NCBI RefSeq assembly: GCF_025770785.1
Contig: NZ_JANZLA010000003.1
Location: 250,549 to 314,548, forward strand
Direction of reading: 5' to 3'
Length of the DNA stretch: 64,000 bases
Origin: Cellulomonas sp. SG140
Lineage (GTDB): Bacteria > Actinomycetota > Actinomycetes > Actinomycetales > Cellulomonadaceae
Part shown: piece by piece, positions 1 to 8,357 of the stretch
Layout of the letters: the number at the start of each line of letters is the position of its first letter
How positions within the stretch are numbered: the first letter of the stretch is position 1
Notes under the pieces: model-generated
What the model was told of the DNA's origin: nothing
Databases searched by the model: none
Seen by the model: the letters and a program-made list of their open reading frames with translations, nothing else
Position numbers and translations under genes: made by a program

Positions 1-40
1 CTGTTTAGTGGTATCGGGCCGGGGGGTGCTCTCTCGCGGG

Positions 41-97
41 CCCCCCCCCCCCCCCCCCCCGCCCCCCCCCCGGGGCGGGGGGCCCCCCCCCCCCCCC
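41..97. repeat. C-rich homopolymer tracts
   Basis: Long runs of C, broken by a single G and a short G-rich block, fill this stretch. Nothing similar occurs elsewhere in the window. Runs of this kind at the edge of a sequence are typical of assembly or polishing errors at a contig end rather than a biological repeat. The open frames crossing it, rich in Gly and Pro, are therefore not genes. Confidence 0.8.
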
Positions 98-439
98 ACG
101 GCCGCTGCCCTCGGAGCGGACGGCGGTGGCTCGCTGCTCCGGGGCGGAGCGGACGACGAGAGTCGACCTGCGTGACCGGTTCCGCTGGCCCGCGCGCATG
201 GCGTCATGACCCGCGAGCGTGTGCGACGAACACGGGCAGCTCGCACTGAGCGGGAACTGAGGATCGGCTGCGGTTGTCTCGCAGTCGCCGGCGGCGTGGC
301 TCAGAACCTGCGTCGACTCCGCCCCACTGCATCGTCGTGCACTGGGTCGGAACACGATGCAGACCCGGAGTCGGAAACGCCGCGACCGTCGGACCAGACG
401 CGCCGACCGCGTTGCCATAATCCGTCCCTTGGGTGGCAG
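98..439. other. Gene-free stretch before the tRNA cluster
   Basis: No reading frame here has a ribosome binding site and a protein-like composition; the frames present are Arg/Ser-rich shadows. No tRNA fold, clear promoter or repeat was found. It lies downstream of the minus-strand tRNA terminator and is probably plain intergenic DNA. Confidence 0.5.
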
Positions 440-473
440 AAAGGCCGCCCCGGACGAGTCCGGAACGGCCTTT
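440..473 (-). terminator. Terminator of the tRNA-Gly/Cys/Val unit
   Basis: A hairpin with AAAGGCCG and CGGCCTTT outer arms and an inner CCGGAC/GTCCGG-like stem lies about 20 bases past the 3' end of the tRNA-Val gene on the minus strand. Read in that direction it ends in a short TTT, so it is a plausible factor-independent terminator. Confidence 0.65.
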
Positions 474-491
474 GACCTGCGGTGATGCTGG

Positions 492-563
492 TGGGCGATA
501 CTGGGATCGAACCAGTGACCTCTTCCGTGTCAGGGAAGCGCGCTCCCGCTGCGCCAATCGCCC
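492..563 (-). tRNA. tRNA-Val (GAC anticodon)
   Basis: Read on the minus strand, the 72-base gene starts GGGCGATT and ends ATCGCCC plus discriminator A, giving a 7-bp acceptor stem. The anticodon stem CTTCC/GGAAG closes the loop CTGACAC with anticodon GAC, which reads the GUC/GUU valine codons. The T arm carries GGTTCGATCC. The CCA end is not encoded. It is the last gene of a three-tRNA unit, 15 bases after tRNA-Cys. Confidence 0.95.
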
Positions 564-578
564 GTCGGGTGTGAACCG

Positions 579-649
579 AGGTGGAGACGGGATTCGAACC
601 CGTGTATACGGCTTTGCAGGCCGCTGCCTCGCCTCTCGGCCACTCCACC
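579..649 (-). tRNA. tRNA-Cys (GCA anticodon)
   Basis: Minus strand, 71 bases. The acceptor stem GGTGGAG pairs with CTCCACC and the discriminator is U, as usual for tRNA-Cys. The anticodon loop CTGCAAA carries GCA. The T loop is GTTCGAATC. It sits between tRNA-Gly and tRNA-Val on the same strand, so the three are probably one precursor transcript. Confidence 0.95.
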
Positions 650-697
650 GGTGAGACCGCAGTCCCCAGCGGCTTTCGCCGATGTGGATAGCCTCCG

Positions 698-770
698 AGC
701 GGACGACGGGATTCGAACCCGCGACCCTCACCTTGGCAAGGTGATGCTCTACCAACTGAGCCACGTCCGC
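698..770 (-). tRNA. tRNA-Gly (GCC anticodon)
   Basis: Minus strand, 73 bases. Acceptor stem GCGGACG pairs with CGTCCGC, the discriminator is U, and the anticodon loop TTGCCAA carries GCC, which reads the dominant GGC/GGU glycine codons of this genome. It is the first gene of the three-tRNA unit, with a promoter at 810-840. Confidence 0.95.
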
Positions 771-809
771 GCTGTCGACGTCCCCGCGGGGGCGCCGTGT
801 GCGTCCCAG

Positions 810-840
810 ACTCTAACCGAGGTTCGCGACGAGAGTCCAA
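810..840 (-). promoter_or_regulatory. Promoter of the tRNA unit
   Basis: On the minus strand a -35-like TTGGAC (835-840) is followed after 19 bases by a -10-like TAGAGT (810-815). It lies about 40 bases before the 5' end of tRNA-Gly. The match is good, though the spacer is slightly long. Confidence 0.6.
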
Positions 841-879
841 CCGGTCGGCCGGCCGGCGCGTCCACGCGGTGCGGCTCGC

Positions 880-885
880 TAGCGT
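880..885 (+). promoter_or_regulatory. -10 element for leaderless pabB
   Basis: TAGCGT ends six bases before the GTG start of pabB, leaving no room for a ribosome binding site. The spacing fits a transcript that starts at or within a base or two of the GTG. The same hexamer and spacing occur before the gene at 25895. Confidence 0.6.
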
Positions 886-891
886 GAGCCC

Positions 892-1971
892 GTGCTGGAG
901 CCGTCCGCGACCGCCTGGTTCGACGGGGTGCACGCCCGCGGGGTGCTCGAGGCGGTCGACCTCACGCAGCAGCCCGACGCGCTGTCGCGACCGGGCTGGT
1001 GGGCGGTGGTGGGGGAGTTCGAGGGCCGGGTCCGAGCGTGGCGCTTCGCGGACGTCCACGTCGGCCGCGCCACCACTGCGCCGCAGCGACCCGGCGGTCG
1101 CTGGGCCGGCCCCGGGACGGACGCCTGGTCGAGCTCCATGGGCGAGGAGGCGTACCGGGCCGGCGTGGAGACGATCCGCGCGCGCATCCGTGGCGGCGAC
1201 GTCTACCAGGTCAACCTCTGCCGCGTCCTCGCAGCCCCTCTGCCTGCGACCGGCCGGGGTCCGGACGCTTCGGCGCTGGGCCGACGGCTCGTGGCGGGCA
1301 ACCCGGCGCCGTACCAGGGCGGCGTCCACGTCGGCCCCACCAGCGACGATCCCGGCGTCTGGGTGGTCACCGCCTCACCCGAGCTCTTCGTCTCGGTCGA
1401 CGGGGGCAGGATCAGCAGCGGTCCGATCAAGGGCACCGCCGCCCACTCCGCCGGGCTGTCATCCAAGGACCGCGCCGAGAACGTGATGATCACCGACCTC
1501 GTGCGCAACGACCTGCAGCGGGTGTGCGTCCCGGGCTCCGTCGAGGTGACCACCCTGCTGGGTGAGGAGCAGCACCCCGGGCTGGTCCACCTGGTGTCGA
1601 CCGTCACCGGCCGCCTCGACCCTGAGGTCGCCGGCGCCGCCGATGCCTGCCGGCAGGTGCTCGACGCGACGTACCCACCGGGTTCCGTCTCCGGGGCGCC
1701 GAAGTCGTCCGCGCTCCGCCTCATCCGTGAGCTGGAGCCCGTCCCGCGCGGTCCTTACTGCGGCACGGTGGGCTGGGTCCACGTCGCGGACGACGGCTCC
1801 GTCAGGGCACGGCTCGCGGTGTCGATCCGGACCTTCTGGTGGTCGGACGGCATGCTGCGCTTCGGCACCGGTGCGGGCATCACGTGGGGGAGCGACCCGG
1901 CCGCCGAGTGGGCCGAGACCGAGCTCAAGGCGGCGCGGCTCGTCGCACTCGCCTCCAGCACAGCCACGTGA
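892..1971 (+). CDS. pabB: Aminodeoxychorismate synthase component I
   Basis: A 359-residue chorismate-utilising enzyme of the TrpE/PabB/MenF fold. It is predicted to aminate chorismate to 4-amino-4-deoxychorismate for folate synthesis, in the cytosol, with a glutaminase partner (PabA) not seen in this window. The catalytic domain begins near residue 80. The PIKGT motif with Lys180 is the signature separating PabB from TrpE. DLVRNDL (about residue 202) and the PPGSVSGAPK segment are the usual chorismate and metal-binding motifs. It is shorter than TrpE because the N-terminal lobe is reduced. The GTG start is set by the -10 element six bases upstream. It could be another chorismate enzyme, but PabB fits best. 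Confidence 0.85.
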   Translation: MLEPSATAWFDGVHARGVLEAVDLTQQPDALSRPGWWAVVGEFEGRVRAWRFADVHVGRATTAPQRPGGRWAGPGTDAWSSSMGEEAYRAGVETIRARIRGGDVYQVNLCRVLAAPLPATGRGPDASALGRRLVAGNPAPYQGGVHVGPTSDDPGVWVVTASPELFVSVDGGRISSGPIKGTAAHSAGLSSKDRAENVMITDLVRNDLQRVCVPGSVEVTTLLGEEQHPGLVHLVSTVTGRLDPEVAGAADACRQVLDATYPPGSVSGAPKSSALRLIRELEPVPRGPYCGTVGWVHVADDGSVRARLAVSIRTFWWSDGMLRFGTGAGITWGSDPAAEWAETELKAARLVALASSTAT

Positions 1972-2031
1972 CGCGTGCGGAGGCTCCGCCCGAGAGGGCG
2001 CAGCGCGCCCGGCCGGGGAGCGACCGGACGG

Positions 2032-2460
2032 TCAGGCGGTGAGCAGCGCCGCGATCAGGGCGCTGATCTCGCCCTCCATGCGGTCGCTCTCGGCACCGAG
2101 CGGCACCAGCGACTCCGTCGCGGCGAGGAAGCGGAGCACGGGCTCGGTCGGTGCTGCGAGCAGCGCGCTGCCCTCGACGCCGGACAGCGAGATGAGGGTG
2201 TAGTCCGGGTCCTCGTCCCGCCAGATCTGCACGTCACCCGTGCCGGCCGGCTCCTCCGAGCTGGCGTGCATGCCCTGCACCAGCAGCTCGCGGCCGAGCA
2301 GCCACGTCGAGGACGACTGGCCGCCGGTGAACACGGCGCGGACGGTGTACGGATCGGTCGTCCGGAAGGCCAGCTGGGTGCTCACCGGGACGACGCTCGC
2401 GTCCGAGCCGATGAGCTGCATCGCGACGACTTCGACGACGTCGTACGACGAGTTCGTCAT
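2032..2460 (-). CDS. SsgA-family regulator
   Basis: A 142-residue protein matching the SsgA-like (SALP) family of actinobacteria, which in Streptomyces guides septum placement and peptidoglycan remodelling during sporulation. Recognisable parts are the TDPYTVRAVF strand, the WLLGRELLVQGM segment, DVQIWRDED and the C-terminal RFLAATESLVPLG. The ATG at 2460 follows GGAGG by five bases, so the upstream in-frame ATG at 2472 is not used. It converges with pabB. In a non-sporulating relative the likely role is cell-division control; that is inference. It is a single-copy call here, with no sporulation genes beside it. Confidence 0.8.
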   Translation of the reverse strand: MTNSSYDVVEVVAMQLIGSDASVVPVSTQLAFRTTDPYTVRAVFTGGQSSSTWLLGRELLVQGMHASSEEPAGTGDVQIWRDEDPDYTLISLSGVEGSALLAAPTEPVLRFLAATESLVPLGAESDRMEGEISALIAALLTA

Positions 2461-2668
2461 CGGGTCCTCCACTCGGCGGGCTCATCGGACAGTCACATCA
2501 TGGCAGCGGACCGCCACATCTGGCGTGGTGGGTCAGCACCTTTCACCCGACCGCAGCAACCGCAGCCTGCCCGGTCACTTCCGTCGCCAACCGAACGGGC
2601 GTATACGGGCATCCGCTTGCCGGTTCGGTGATCAGGCCAGGGTTGGGTAGCATCCTCTCGACGCCCGC

Positions 2669-2674
2669 TACGGT
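2669..2674 (+). promoter_or_regulatory. Possible -10 of tRNA-Val (CAC)
   Basis: TACGGT lies 11 bases before the tRNA 5' end. A TTGGGT 20 bases further upstream is a poor -35 match with an over-long spacer, so this is only a candidate. Confidence 0.3.
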
Positions 2675-2685
2675 GGGTGCTCGTC

Positions 2686-2757
2686 GGGCGATTGGCTCAG
2701 TGGTAGAGCGCCTCGTTCACACCGAGGAGGTCACTGGTTCGAACCCAGTATCGCCCA
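2686..2757 (+). tRNA. tRNA-Val (CAC anticodon)
   Basis: A 72-base gene with acceptor stem GGGCGAT/ATCGCCC, discriminator A, anticodon stem CCTCG/CGAGG and loop TTCACAC, anticodon CAC, which reads GUG. The acceptor and T arms are almost identical to the tRNA-Val (GAC) at 492-563 on the other strand, so the two isoacceptors are close relatives. CCA is not encoded. A terminator hairpin follows at once. Confidence 0.95.
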
Positions 2758-2763
2758 CACCTG

Positions 2764-2792
2764 AAGGGGTCCCGCCTGACGCGGGGCCCCTT
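2764..2792 (+). terminator. Terminator after tRNA-Val (CAC)
   Basis: AAGGGGtCCCGC, a five-base loop, then GCGGGgCCCCTT form a 12-bp stem with one wobble pair, starting seven bases after the tRNA. The following T-run is short, as is common in high-GC genomes. Confidence 0.75.
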
Positions 2793-2866
2793 CGCCGTTC
2801 TCGTGGGCGGCCTGCAGAGGTCGGGCGGTGGGGCGAAGCGAGGCGAAAAGGCCGAGGCCGGCTCGG

Positions 2867-2872
2867 TAGCAT
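2867..2872 (+). promoter_or_regulatory. Possible -10 of the thrS unit
   Basis: TAGCAT lies about 100 bases before the thrS start, with no clear -35. The roughly 95-base leader that would follow shows no T-box specifier structure that I can recognise. Confidence 0.4.
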
Positions 2873-2973
2873 CGAGCCACGCCCGTCGCGACTGCTGTCC
2901 GCCGTCGCGCTGCACGTCCCGCCGCTTCCTGATGCCGACCAGCGGCGGCCACCGATCCCGAGGAGCACAGTCC

Positions 2974-4974
2974 GTGTCCGAGCCCATCAGTCTGACCGTC
3001 GACGGAGTCGAGACCACGGTCGAGGCGGGCACGACGGGCACCGACCTGTTCGCCGACCGTCGGGACGTCGTCGTCGTCCGCGTGGACGGCGAGCTGCGCG
3101 ACCTGCACCTCCCGCTCCCGGCCGGGGCCACCGTCGACGGCGTCACCATCGGCTCGCCCGACGGGCTGGCGGTCCTCCGGCACTCCACCGCGCACGTCCT
3201 CGCCCAGGCGGTCCAGGACGTCAACCCGAAGGCGCGCCTGGGCATCGGGCCGCCCATCACCGACGGCTTCTACTACGACTTCGACGTCGAGACCCCGTTC
3301 ACCCCGGAGGACCTGCGCGCGCTCGAGAAGTCGATGGCGCGCATCGTCAAGGAGGGCCAGACCTTCCGCCGCGTCGACGTCACCGAGGCGGAGGCCCGCC
3401 AGATCGAGGTCGACGAGCCCTACAAGCTCGAGCTGATCGGCCTGAAGGGCGACGCCTCCGACGACGACGGCGCGTCGGTCGAGGTGGGTCTCGGCGGCCT
3501 CACGATGTACCAGAACGTCCGCCGCGACGGCTCGATCGCCTGGCAGGACCTGTGCCGCGGCCCGCACCTGCCCAGCACCCGCCTCATCGGCAACGGCTTC
3601 CAGCTGACCCGGTCCGCCGCGGCGTACTGGCGCGGCAGCGAGAAGAACCCCCAGCTCCAGCGCGTCTACGGCACCGCGTGGCCCACCAAGGACGAGCTGC
3701 GCGCGTACCTGGACCGCCTCGCCGAGGCCGAGCGCCGCGACCACCGTCGGCTGGGCTCCGAGCTGGACCTCTTCTCCTTCCCGGACGAGATCGGCTCCGG
3801 ACTGGCGGTGTTCCACCCCAAGGGCGGCATCGTGCGCATGGAGATGGAGGAGTACAGCCGCCGGCGGCACGTCGAGGCGGGCTACTCCTTCGTCAACACC
3901 CCGCACATCACCAAGGCCCAGCTGTTCCACACCTCCCGGCACCTCGACTGGTACGCGGACGGCATGTACCCGCCCATGCGGCTGGACACCGAGTACCACG
4001 AGGACGGCACGGTCAAGCGCGAGGGCCAGGACTACTACCTCAAGCCGATGAACTGCCCGATGCACAACCTGGTGTTCCGGTCCCGCGGCCGGAGCTACCG
4101 CGAGCTGCCGCTGCGGTTGTTCGAGTTCGGCACCGTCTACCGCTACGAGAAGTCCGGCGTGGTGCACGGCATGACCCGCGCCCGCGGCTTCACGCAGGAC
4201 GACTCGCACATCTACTGCACCCGTGAGCAGATGCGCGACGAGCTCGCCTCGCTGCTGACCTTCGTGCTCGACCTGCTGCGCGACTACGGCCTCAACGAGT
4301 TCTACCTCGAGCTGTCCACCCGCGACCCGAAGAAGTCGGTCGGGGACGACGCCACGTGGGAAGAGGCCACCGAGACGCTGCGCGAGGTGGCCACCGAGTC
4401 GGGGCTGCAGCTGGTCGACGACCCGGGCGGCGCCGCGTTCTACGGCCCCAAGATCTCCGTCCAGGCCAAGGACGCGATCGGCCGGACCTGGCAGCTGTCT
4501 ACCATCCAGCTCGACTTCTTCGAGCCGGAGCTGTTCGAGCTGGAGTACACGGCGCCGGACGGGTCCCGGCAGCGGCCGGTGATGATCCACCGTGCGCTGT
4601 TCGGCTCGATCGAGCGGTTCTTCGCGATCCTCGTCGAGCACTACGCCGGAGCGTTCCCGGCGTGGCTGGCGCCGGTCCAGGCGCTCGCCGTGCCGGTGGC
4701 CGAGACCTTCCAGCCCTACCTGGAGGACGTGGTCGCGCAGCTGCGTGCGCGCGGCATCCGGGCCGAGCTCGACGCGTCCGACGACCGCTTCGGCAAGAAG
4801 ATCCGCAACGCGGCGACTCAGAAGGTGCCGTTCGTGCTGATCGCCGGCGGTGAGGACGTCGAGGCCGGCGCCGTGTCGTTCCGGTACCGGGACGGGCGGC
4901 AGGAGAACGGCGTCCCCGTGGCCGAGGCGGTCGAACGCGTCGTCGCGGCCGTGCGCGACCGCGTCCAGGTCTGA
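2974..4974 (+). CDS. thrS: Threonine--tRNA ligase
   Basis: A 666-residue class II aminoacyl-tRNA synthetase, the usual length. Domains in order are an N-terminal TGS domain (about 1-62), the editing domain with the HSTAH motif (H70, H74) and the CRGPH segment, the catalytic core, and a C-terminal anticodon-binding domain (from about 560). Zinc ligands expected from the family are visible at Cys361 (MNCPMH), His412 (DDSHIY) and His539 (MIHRALFGS). The GTG at 2974 follows GAGGAG; the longer frame upstream is Arg/Ser-rich and unlike ThrRS. It starts a run of close-packed genes through to 9007. Confidence 0.97.
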   Translation: MSEPISLTVDGVETTVEAGTTGTDLFADRRDVVVVRVDGELRDLHLPLPAGATVDGVTIGSPDGLAVLRHSTAHVLAQAVQDVNPKARLGIGPPITDGFYYDFDVETPFTPEDLRALEKSMARIVKEGQTFRRVDVTEAEARQIEVDEPYKLELIGLKGDASDDDGASVEVGLGGLTMYQNVRRDGSIAWQDLCRGPHLPSTRLIGNGFQLTRSAAAYWRGSEKNPQLQRVYGTAWPTKDELRAYLDRLAEAERRDHRRLGSELDLFSFPDEIGSGLAVFHPKGGIVRMEMEEYSRRRHVEAGYSFVNTPHITKAQLFHTSRHLDWYADGMYPPMRLDTEYHEDGTVKREGQDYYLKPMNCPMHNLVFRSRGRSYRELPLRLFEFGTVYRYEKSGVVHGMTRARGFTQDDSHIYCTREQMRDELASLLTFVLDLLRDYGLNEFYLELSTRDPKKSVGDDATWEEATETLREVATESGLQLVDDPGGAAFYGPKISVQAKDAIGRTWQLSTIQLDFFEPELFELEYTAPDGSRQRPVMIHRALFGSIERFFAILVEHYAGAFPAWLAPVQALAVPVAETFQPYLEDVVAQLRARGIRAELDASDDRFGKKIRNAATQKVPFVLIAGGEDVEAGAVSFRYRDGRQENGVPVAEAVERVVAAVRDRVQV

Positions 4975-4977
4975 GCC

Positions 4978-5553
4978 GTGCCGGACGACGAGGTCGACGT
5001 GCCTGCGCTGGAGGCCGCCGGGGGACTGGCGGGCGAGCCCGACGGTTACGAGCGGCTGTGGACACCGCACCGGATGGCCTACATCGGCGGCGCCGACAAG
5101 CCGACGGACGACCAGCCCGGCCCGGGCTGCCCGTTCTGCCGCGCTCCGAGCCTGCCGGACGAGGACGGGCTCGTCGTCGCGCGCGGGGACGTCGCGTACG
5201 TCGTGCTGAACCTGTACCCCTACAACTCCGGCCACCTGCTGGTGTGCCCGTACCGGCACGTGTCCGACTTCACCGATCTGACGCCCGCAGAGGTCGCGGA
5301 GGTGACGGCGCTGACGCAGCAGGCGATCCGCGTGACGCGTGCCGTGATGGCGCCGCAGGGCTTCAACCTCGGCATGAACCAGGGTGAGGTGGCGGGAGCC
5401 GGGATCGCGGCGCACCTGCACCAGCACGTGGTGCCCCGTTGGCGCGGCGACTCCAACTTCCTTCCCATCGTCGCGCGCAGCCGGGCGCTCCCCGAGCTGC
5501 TCGCGGACACCCGCGCGCGGCTCGCCGCGGCGTGGCCCGTCCGGGGGGAGTGA
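4978..5553 (+). CDS. HIT-family Ap4A phosphorylase-like protein
   Basis: A 191-residue histidine-triad protein. The triad H146-x-H148-x-H150 with flanking VVPRW is intact, and the NLYPYNSGHLLV segment is the standard HIT nucleotide-binding strand. A CPFC pair (C51, C54) near the N-terminus is typical of the actinobacterial group related to Rv2613c, which splits diadenosine tetraphosphate by phosphorolysis. The same position between thrS and pgsA is conserved in mycobacteria. The start lies three bases after the thrS stop, so translation is probably coupled. The exact substrate is inferred. Confidence 0.85.
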   Translation: MPDDEVDVPALEAAGGLAGEPDGYERLWTPHRMAYIGGADKPTDDQPGPGCPFCRAPSLPDEDGLVVARGDVAYVVLNLYPYNSGHLLVCPYRHVSDFTDLTPAEVAEVTALTQQAIRVTRAVMAPQGFNLGMNQGEVAGAGIAAHLHQHVVPRWRGDSNFLPIVARSRALPELLADTRARLAAAWPVRGE

Positions 5554-5557
5554 GCAG

Positions 5558-6169
5558 GTGCTGCACGGACTTCGCGGCGCGATGACGCGGCTGTTCACGC
5601 CCGTGGCCCGGGTGCTGCTGCGGGCCGGGGTCAGCCCGGACGCCGTGACGGCCACAGGGACGCTGGCCGTCGTGGTGATCGGCCTGTGGGCCTTCCCGAC
5701 CGGCCACCTGCTGCTCGGAGCCGTGCTGATCGGCCTCAGCGCGCTGACCGACTCCCTCGACGGTGTCATGGCGCGCCAGGCCGGCCGGTCTGGCCCGTGG
5801 GGCGCGTTCCTCGACTCGACCCTCGACCGGTTCGCGGACGCGGCGGTGTTCGGTGGCCTGGTGCTGTGGTTCTTCGGACGGGGCGACGACAGGCTCGCCG
5901 CCGTGCTCGCGCTGGCCTGCCTGGTCCTCGGCTCGGTGGTGCCCTACGCGCGCGCACGCGCCGAGGGGCTCGGGATGACGGCGTCCGGCGGCATCGCCGA
6001 GCGGGCCGACCGGCTGGTCGCCGTGCTCGTCGCGACCGCGGCCGTCGGCGCGGGGCTGCCCCACGTGGTGCTCACCGTGGTGCTCGGCCTGCTGGCGGTC
6101 GCGTCGGCGATCACGGTCGGCCAACGCATGGCCGCGGTGCACCGACAGGTGGCGGAGGCCGGCCGGTGA
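5558..6169 (+). CDS. pgsA: Phosphatidylinositol phosphate synthase
   Basis: A 203-residue polytopic membrane enzyme of the CDP-alcohol phosphatidyltransferase family. The catalytic motif is complete: D65, D68-G69, then A-R, a later G and two Asp (FLDSTLD). In actinobacteria this gene, followed by the mannoside acyltransferase and pimA, condenses CDP-diacylglycerol with inositol-1-phosphate, the first step to phosphatidylinositol and the PIM glycolipids. The GTG at 5558 is preceded by GGGGGAG and lies four bases after the HIT stop. The generic phosphatidylglycerophosphate synthase is the alternative; context favours PI phosphate. Confidence 0.87.
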   Translation: MLHGLRGAMTRLFTPVARVLLRAGVSPDAVTATGTLAVVVIGLWAFPTGHLLLGAVLIGLSALTDSLDGVMARQAGRSGPWGAFLDSTLDRFADAAVFGGLVLWFFGRGDDRLAAVLALACLVLGSVVPYARARAEGLGMTASGGIAERADRLVAVLVATAAVGAGLPHVVLTVVLGLLAVASAITVGQRMAAVHRQVAEAGR

Positions 6170-7137
6170 GCCGACCGGGTGCGGGCGTCGCCCGGGTCTA
6201 CGCGCTCGCCTGGCGGTGGGGCCGGCATCTCCCAGGGCCGCTGGTCCGAGGGGCGACGATCGCCGCCGCCGACCTCACCTGGCTGCGCCACGGAGCCGGT
6301 GTCCGGCGGTTGGAGTCGAACCTGCGGCGGGTCCGTCCCGAGCTGGCGCCCGGAGAGCTGCGCCGGCTGTCCCGCGCGGGGATGCGCTCGTACCTGCGCT
6401 ACTTCGGTGAGGCGTTCACGCTGCCGGGTTCGTCGACCGAGCAGATCGCCGCCCGGGTTCGGGTCGTCGGGCGCGAGAACGTCCAGCCCCACCTGGACGC
6501 GGGCCGGCAGGTGGTCATGGCGCTCGGGCACCTCGGCAACTGGGACCTCGCGGGCGCCTGGGCGACCGCGAGCCTCGCACCCGTGACCACCGTGGCGGAG
6601 CGCCTCGAGCCCGAGGAGCTGTTCCAGGAGTTCGTCGGTTTCCGCGAGAGCCTCGGGATGCGGATCCTGCCCCTGACCGGCGGCAGCGACGTGTTCCGGG
6701 CGCTCGTGCGGGCCACACGGACCGGCCCCGGCGTGATGCCGCTGCTCGCGGACCGGGACCTGACGGCCCGCGGCGTGGAGGTCCAGCTGTTCGGCGAGAC
6801 CGCGCGCGTCGCGGCGGGACCGGCCGCCCTCACGGTGATGACCGGCGCCCCGCTCTGCCCGGTCGGCATCACCTACGAGCGACTCGGGGGTGAGCGCCGA
6901 CGCCGCGCCGGGACGCCGTGGGGTCTGGTGATCGAGTTCTTCCCGGTGATCGCCGTCCCGGAGGACCTCCCGCACCGCGACCGGGTCCAGGCCGTGTCGC
7001 AGGCGTGGGTCGACCGGCTGGCCGCCGTGATCTCGGCGCACCCGCAGGACTGGCACATGCTCCAGCGGGTGTTCGTCTCCGACCTCGACCCGAGCCGCTA
7101 CGCCGCAACGGTCGCCGCCGCGGCGGGGGAGCCGTGA
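6166..7137 (+). CDS. Phosphatidylinositol mannoside acyltransferase
   Basis: A 323-residue member of the LpxL/HtrB-type lysophospholipid acyltransferases. The catalytic motif H122-LGNW-D127 is clear, and the downstream ADRDL..GVEV block holds a Glu near 205 that fits the second catalytic residue of mycobacterial PatA. PatA acylates the 6-position of the mannose on PIM1/PIM2 at the inner face of the membrane. The GTG overlaps the pgsA stop (GTGA), showing translational coupling, and pimA follows with the same overlap. Placement in the pgsA-patA-pimA triplet is the main reason for the name. Confidence 0.87.
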   Translation: MSRPGAGVARVYALAWRWGRHLPGPLVRGATIAAADLTWLRHGAGVRRLESNLRRVRPELAPGELRRLSRAGMRSYLRYFGEAFTLPGSSTEQIAARVRVVGRENVQPHLDAGRQVVMALGHLGNWDLAGAWATASLAPVTTVAERLEPEELFQEFVGFRESLGMRILPLTGGSDVFRALVRATRTGPGVMPLLADRDLTARGVEVQLFGETARVAAGPAALTVMTGAPLCPVGITYERLGGERRRRAGTPWGLVIEFFPVIAVPEDLPHRDRVQAVSQAWVDRLAAVISAHPQDWHMLQRVFVSDLDPSRYAATVAAAAGEP

Positions 7138-8357
7138 CCGGGCGAAGGGCGACGCACCGACCGCTGCGCGTCGGGATCGTCTGCCCGTACTCCTTCGACA
7201 TGCCGGGCGGCGTGCAGTTCCACGTCCGCGACCTCGCGGAGGCGCTGATCGCCGCCGGCCACGAGGTCTCGGTGCTGGCGCCGGCGGCGGACGACACCCC
7301 CGTCCCTGAGTACCTGGTGCCGGCCGGGCGTGCGGTACCCGTGCACTACAACGGCTCGGTCGCTCGGCTGACCTTCGGCCCGGTGACGGCCGCCCGCGTG
7401 CGCCGCTGGCTCGCGGCAGGGCAGTTCGACGTCCTGCACCTGCACGAGCCGGTCACACCGAGCCTCGGCATGCTCGCGCTCTGGATCGCCGACGGGCCCG
7501 TCGTCGCCACCTTCCACACCGCGATCGTCCGGTCGCGCTCCCTCCAGCTGGCGTACCCCCTGGTGCGGCAGTCGCTGGAGAAGATCTCCGCGCGAATCGC
7601 CGTCTCCGAGGACGCGCGCCGGACCCTCGTGGAGCACCTCGGGGGTGACGCCGTGGTCATCCCGAACGGCGTCTACGTCGACCGCTTCTCCTCGGCCGAG
7701 CGGGACGAGCGCTGGACGGGCACGCCGGGTGCGCCGACCATCGCCTACCTCGGACGGCTGGACGAGCCGCGCAAGGGTCTGCCGGTGCTGCTGGCAGCCG
7801 TCGGCCGGGTGCTGGACCAGGTGCCCGGCGCCCGGTTCCTCGTCGCCGGCCGCGGTGAGACCGGGCAGGACCAGGCGCAGGAGGTCCTCGGAGCGCGGGC
7901 GGAGTCCGTGGAGTTCCTCGGCGGCCTCTCGGACGCGGACAAGGCCCGGCTGCTGGCGTCGGTCGACGTCTACTGCGCGCCGCAGACGGGGGGCGAGTCC
8001 TTCGGGATCGTCCTGGTCGAGGCGATGAGCGCCGGCACCCCGGTCGTCGCGAGCGACCTGGGCGCGTTCGCCCGCGTGCTGGACGACGGCTCGGCCGGCG
8101 TCCTGTTCCGCACGGGGGACAGCGCCGACCTCGCCGACACGCTCCTGCGCGTGCTCGGCGACACCGAGCTGCGTCGCACGGTCGCCGAACACGCCCGGCA
8201 GGTGGTGCGCCGGTACGACTGGTCGACCGTGAGCGACCAGGTGCTGACGGTCTACGAGATGGCGGTCGCCGGCCGCGACGCGCCGGTGGGCGAGGACCCG
8301 TCGTCGCTGCGCGGCGCGCGGCTGATGGAGCTCCGCCGGGGACGTGATCCGCGGTGA
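7134..8357 (+). CDS. pimA: Phosphatidylinositol mannosyltransferase
   Basis: A 407-residue GT4-family GT-B glycosyltransferase. The N-terminal VCPYSFDMPGGVQ block, the HLHEP loop and the C-terminal GGESFGIVLVEAMSAG motif (EX7E) are characteristic of PimA. It transfers mannose from GDP-mannose to phosphatidylinositol, the first committed PIM step, on the cytoplasmic face of the membrane. It is slightly longer than the mycobacterial enzyme because of a short C-terminal tail. The GTG overlaps the upstream stop, so pgsA, the acyltransferase and pimA form a coupled operon. Confidence 0.92.
   Translation: MTGRRATHRPLRVGIVCPYSFDMPGGVQFHVRDLAEALIAAGHEVSVLAPAADDTPVPEYLVPAGRAVPVHYNGSVARLTFGPVTAARVRRWLAAGQFDVLHLHEPVTPSLGMLALWIADGPVVATFHTAIVRSRSLQLAYPLVRQSLEKISARIAVSEDARRTLVEHLGGDAVVIPNGVYVDRFSSAERDERWTGTPGAPTIAYLGRLDEPRKGLPVLLAAVGRVLDQVPGARFLVAGRGETGQDQAQEVLGARAESVEFLGGLSDADKARLLASVDVYCAPQTGGESFGIVLVEAMSAGTPVVASDLGAFARVLDDGSAGVLFRTGDSADLADTLLRVLGDTELRRTVAEHARQVVRRYDWSTVSDQVLTVYEMAVAGRDAPVGEDPSSLRGARLMELRRGRDPR

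Noticed and set aside
204..764. Open frames across the tRNA cluster
   Set aside because: They translate tRNA genes and their gaps, a common artefact.
2793..2973. T-box riboswitch before thrS
   Set aside because: I could not find the conserved T-box sequence or a specifier loop with a threonine codon; actinobacterial T-boxes mainly precede ileS.
2731..5769. A 1012-residue minus-strand open frame opposite thrS and its neighbours
   Set aside because: It is antisense to thrS and the HIT gene, rich in Arg, Gly and Val, lacks domains and a ribosome binding site; third-position GC creates such frames.
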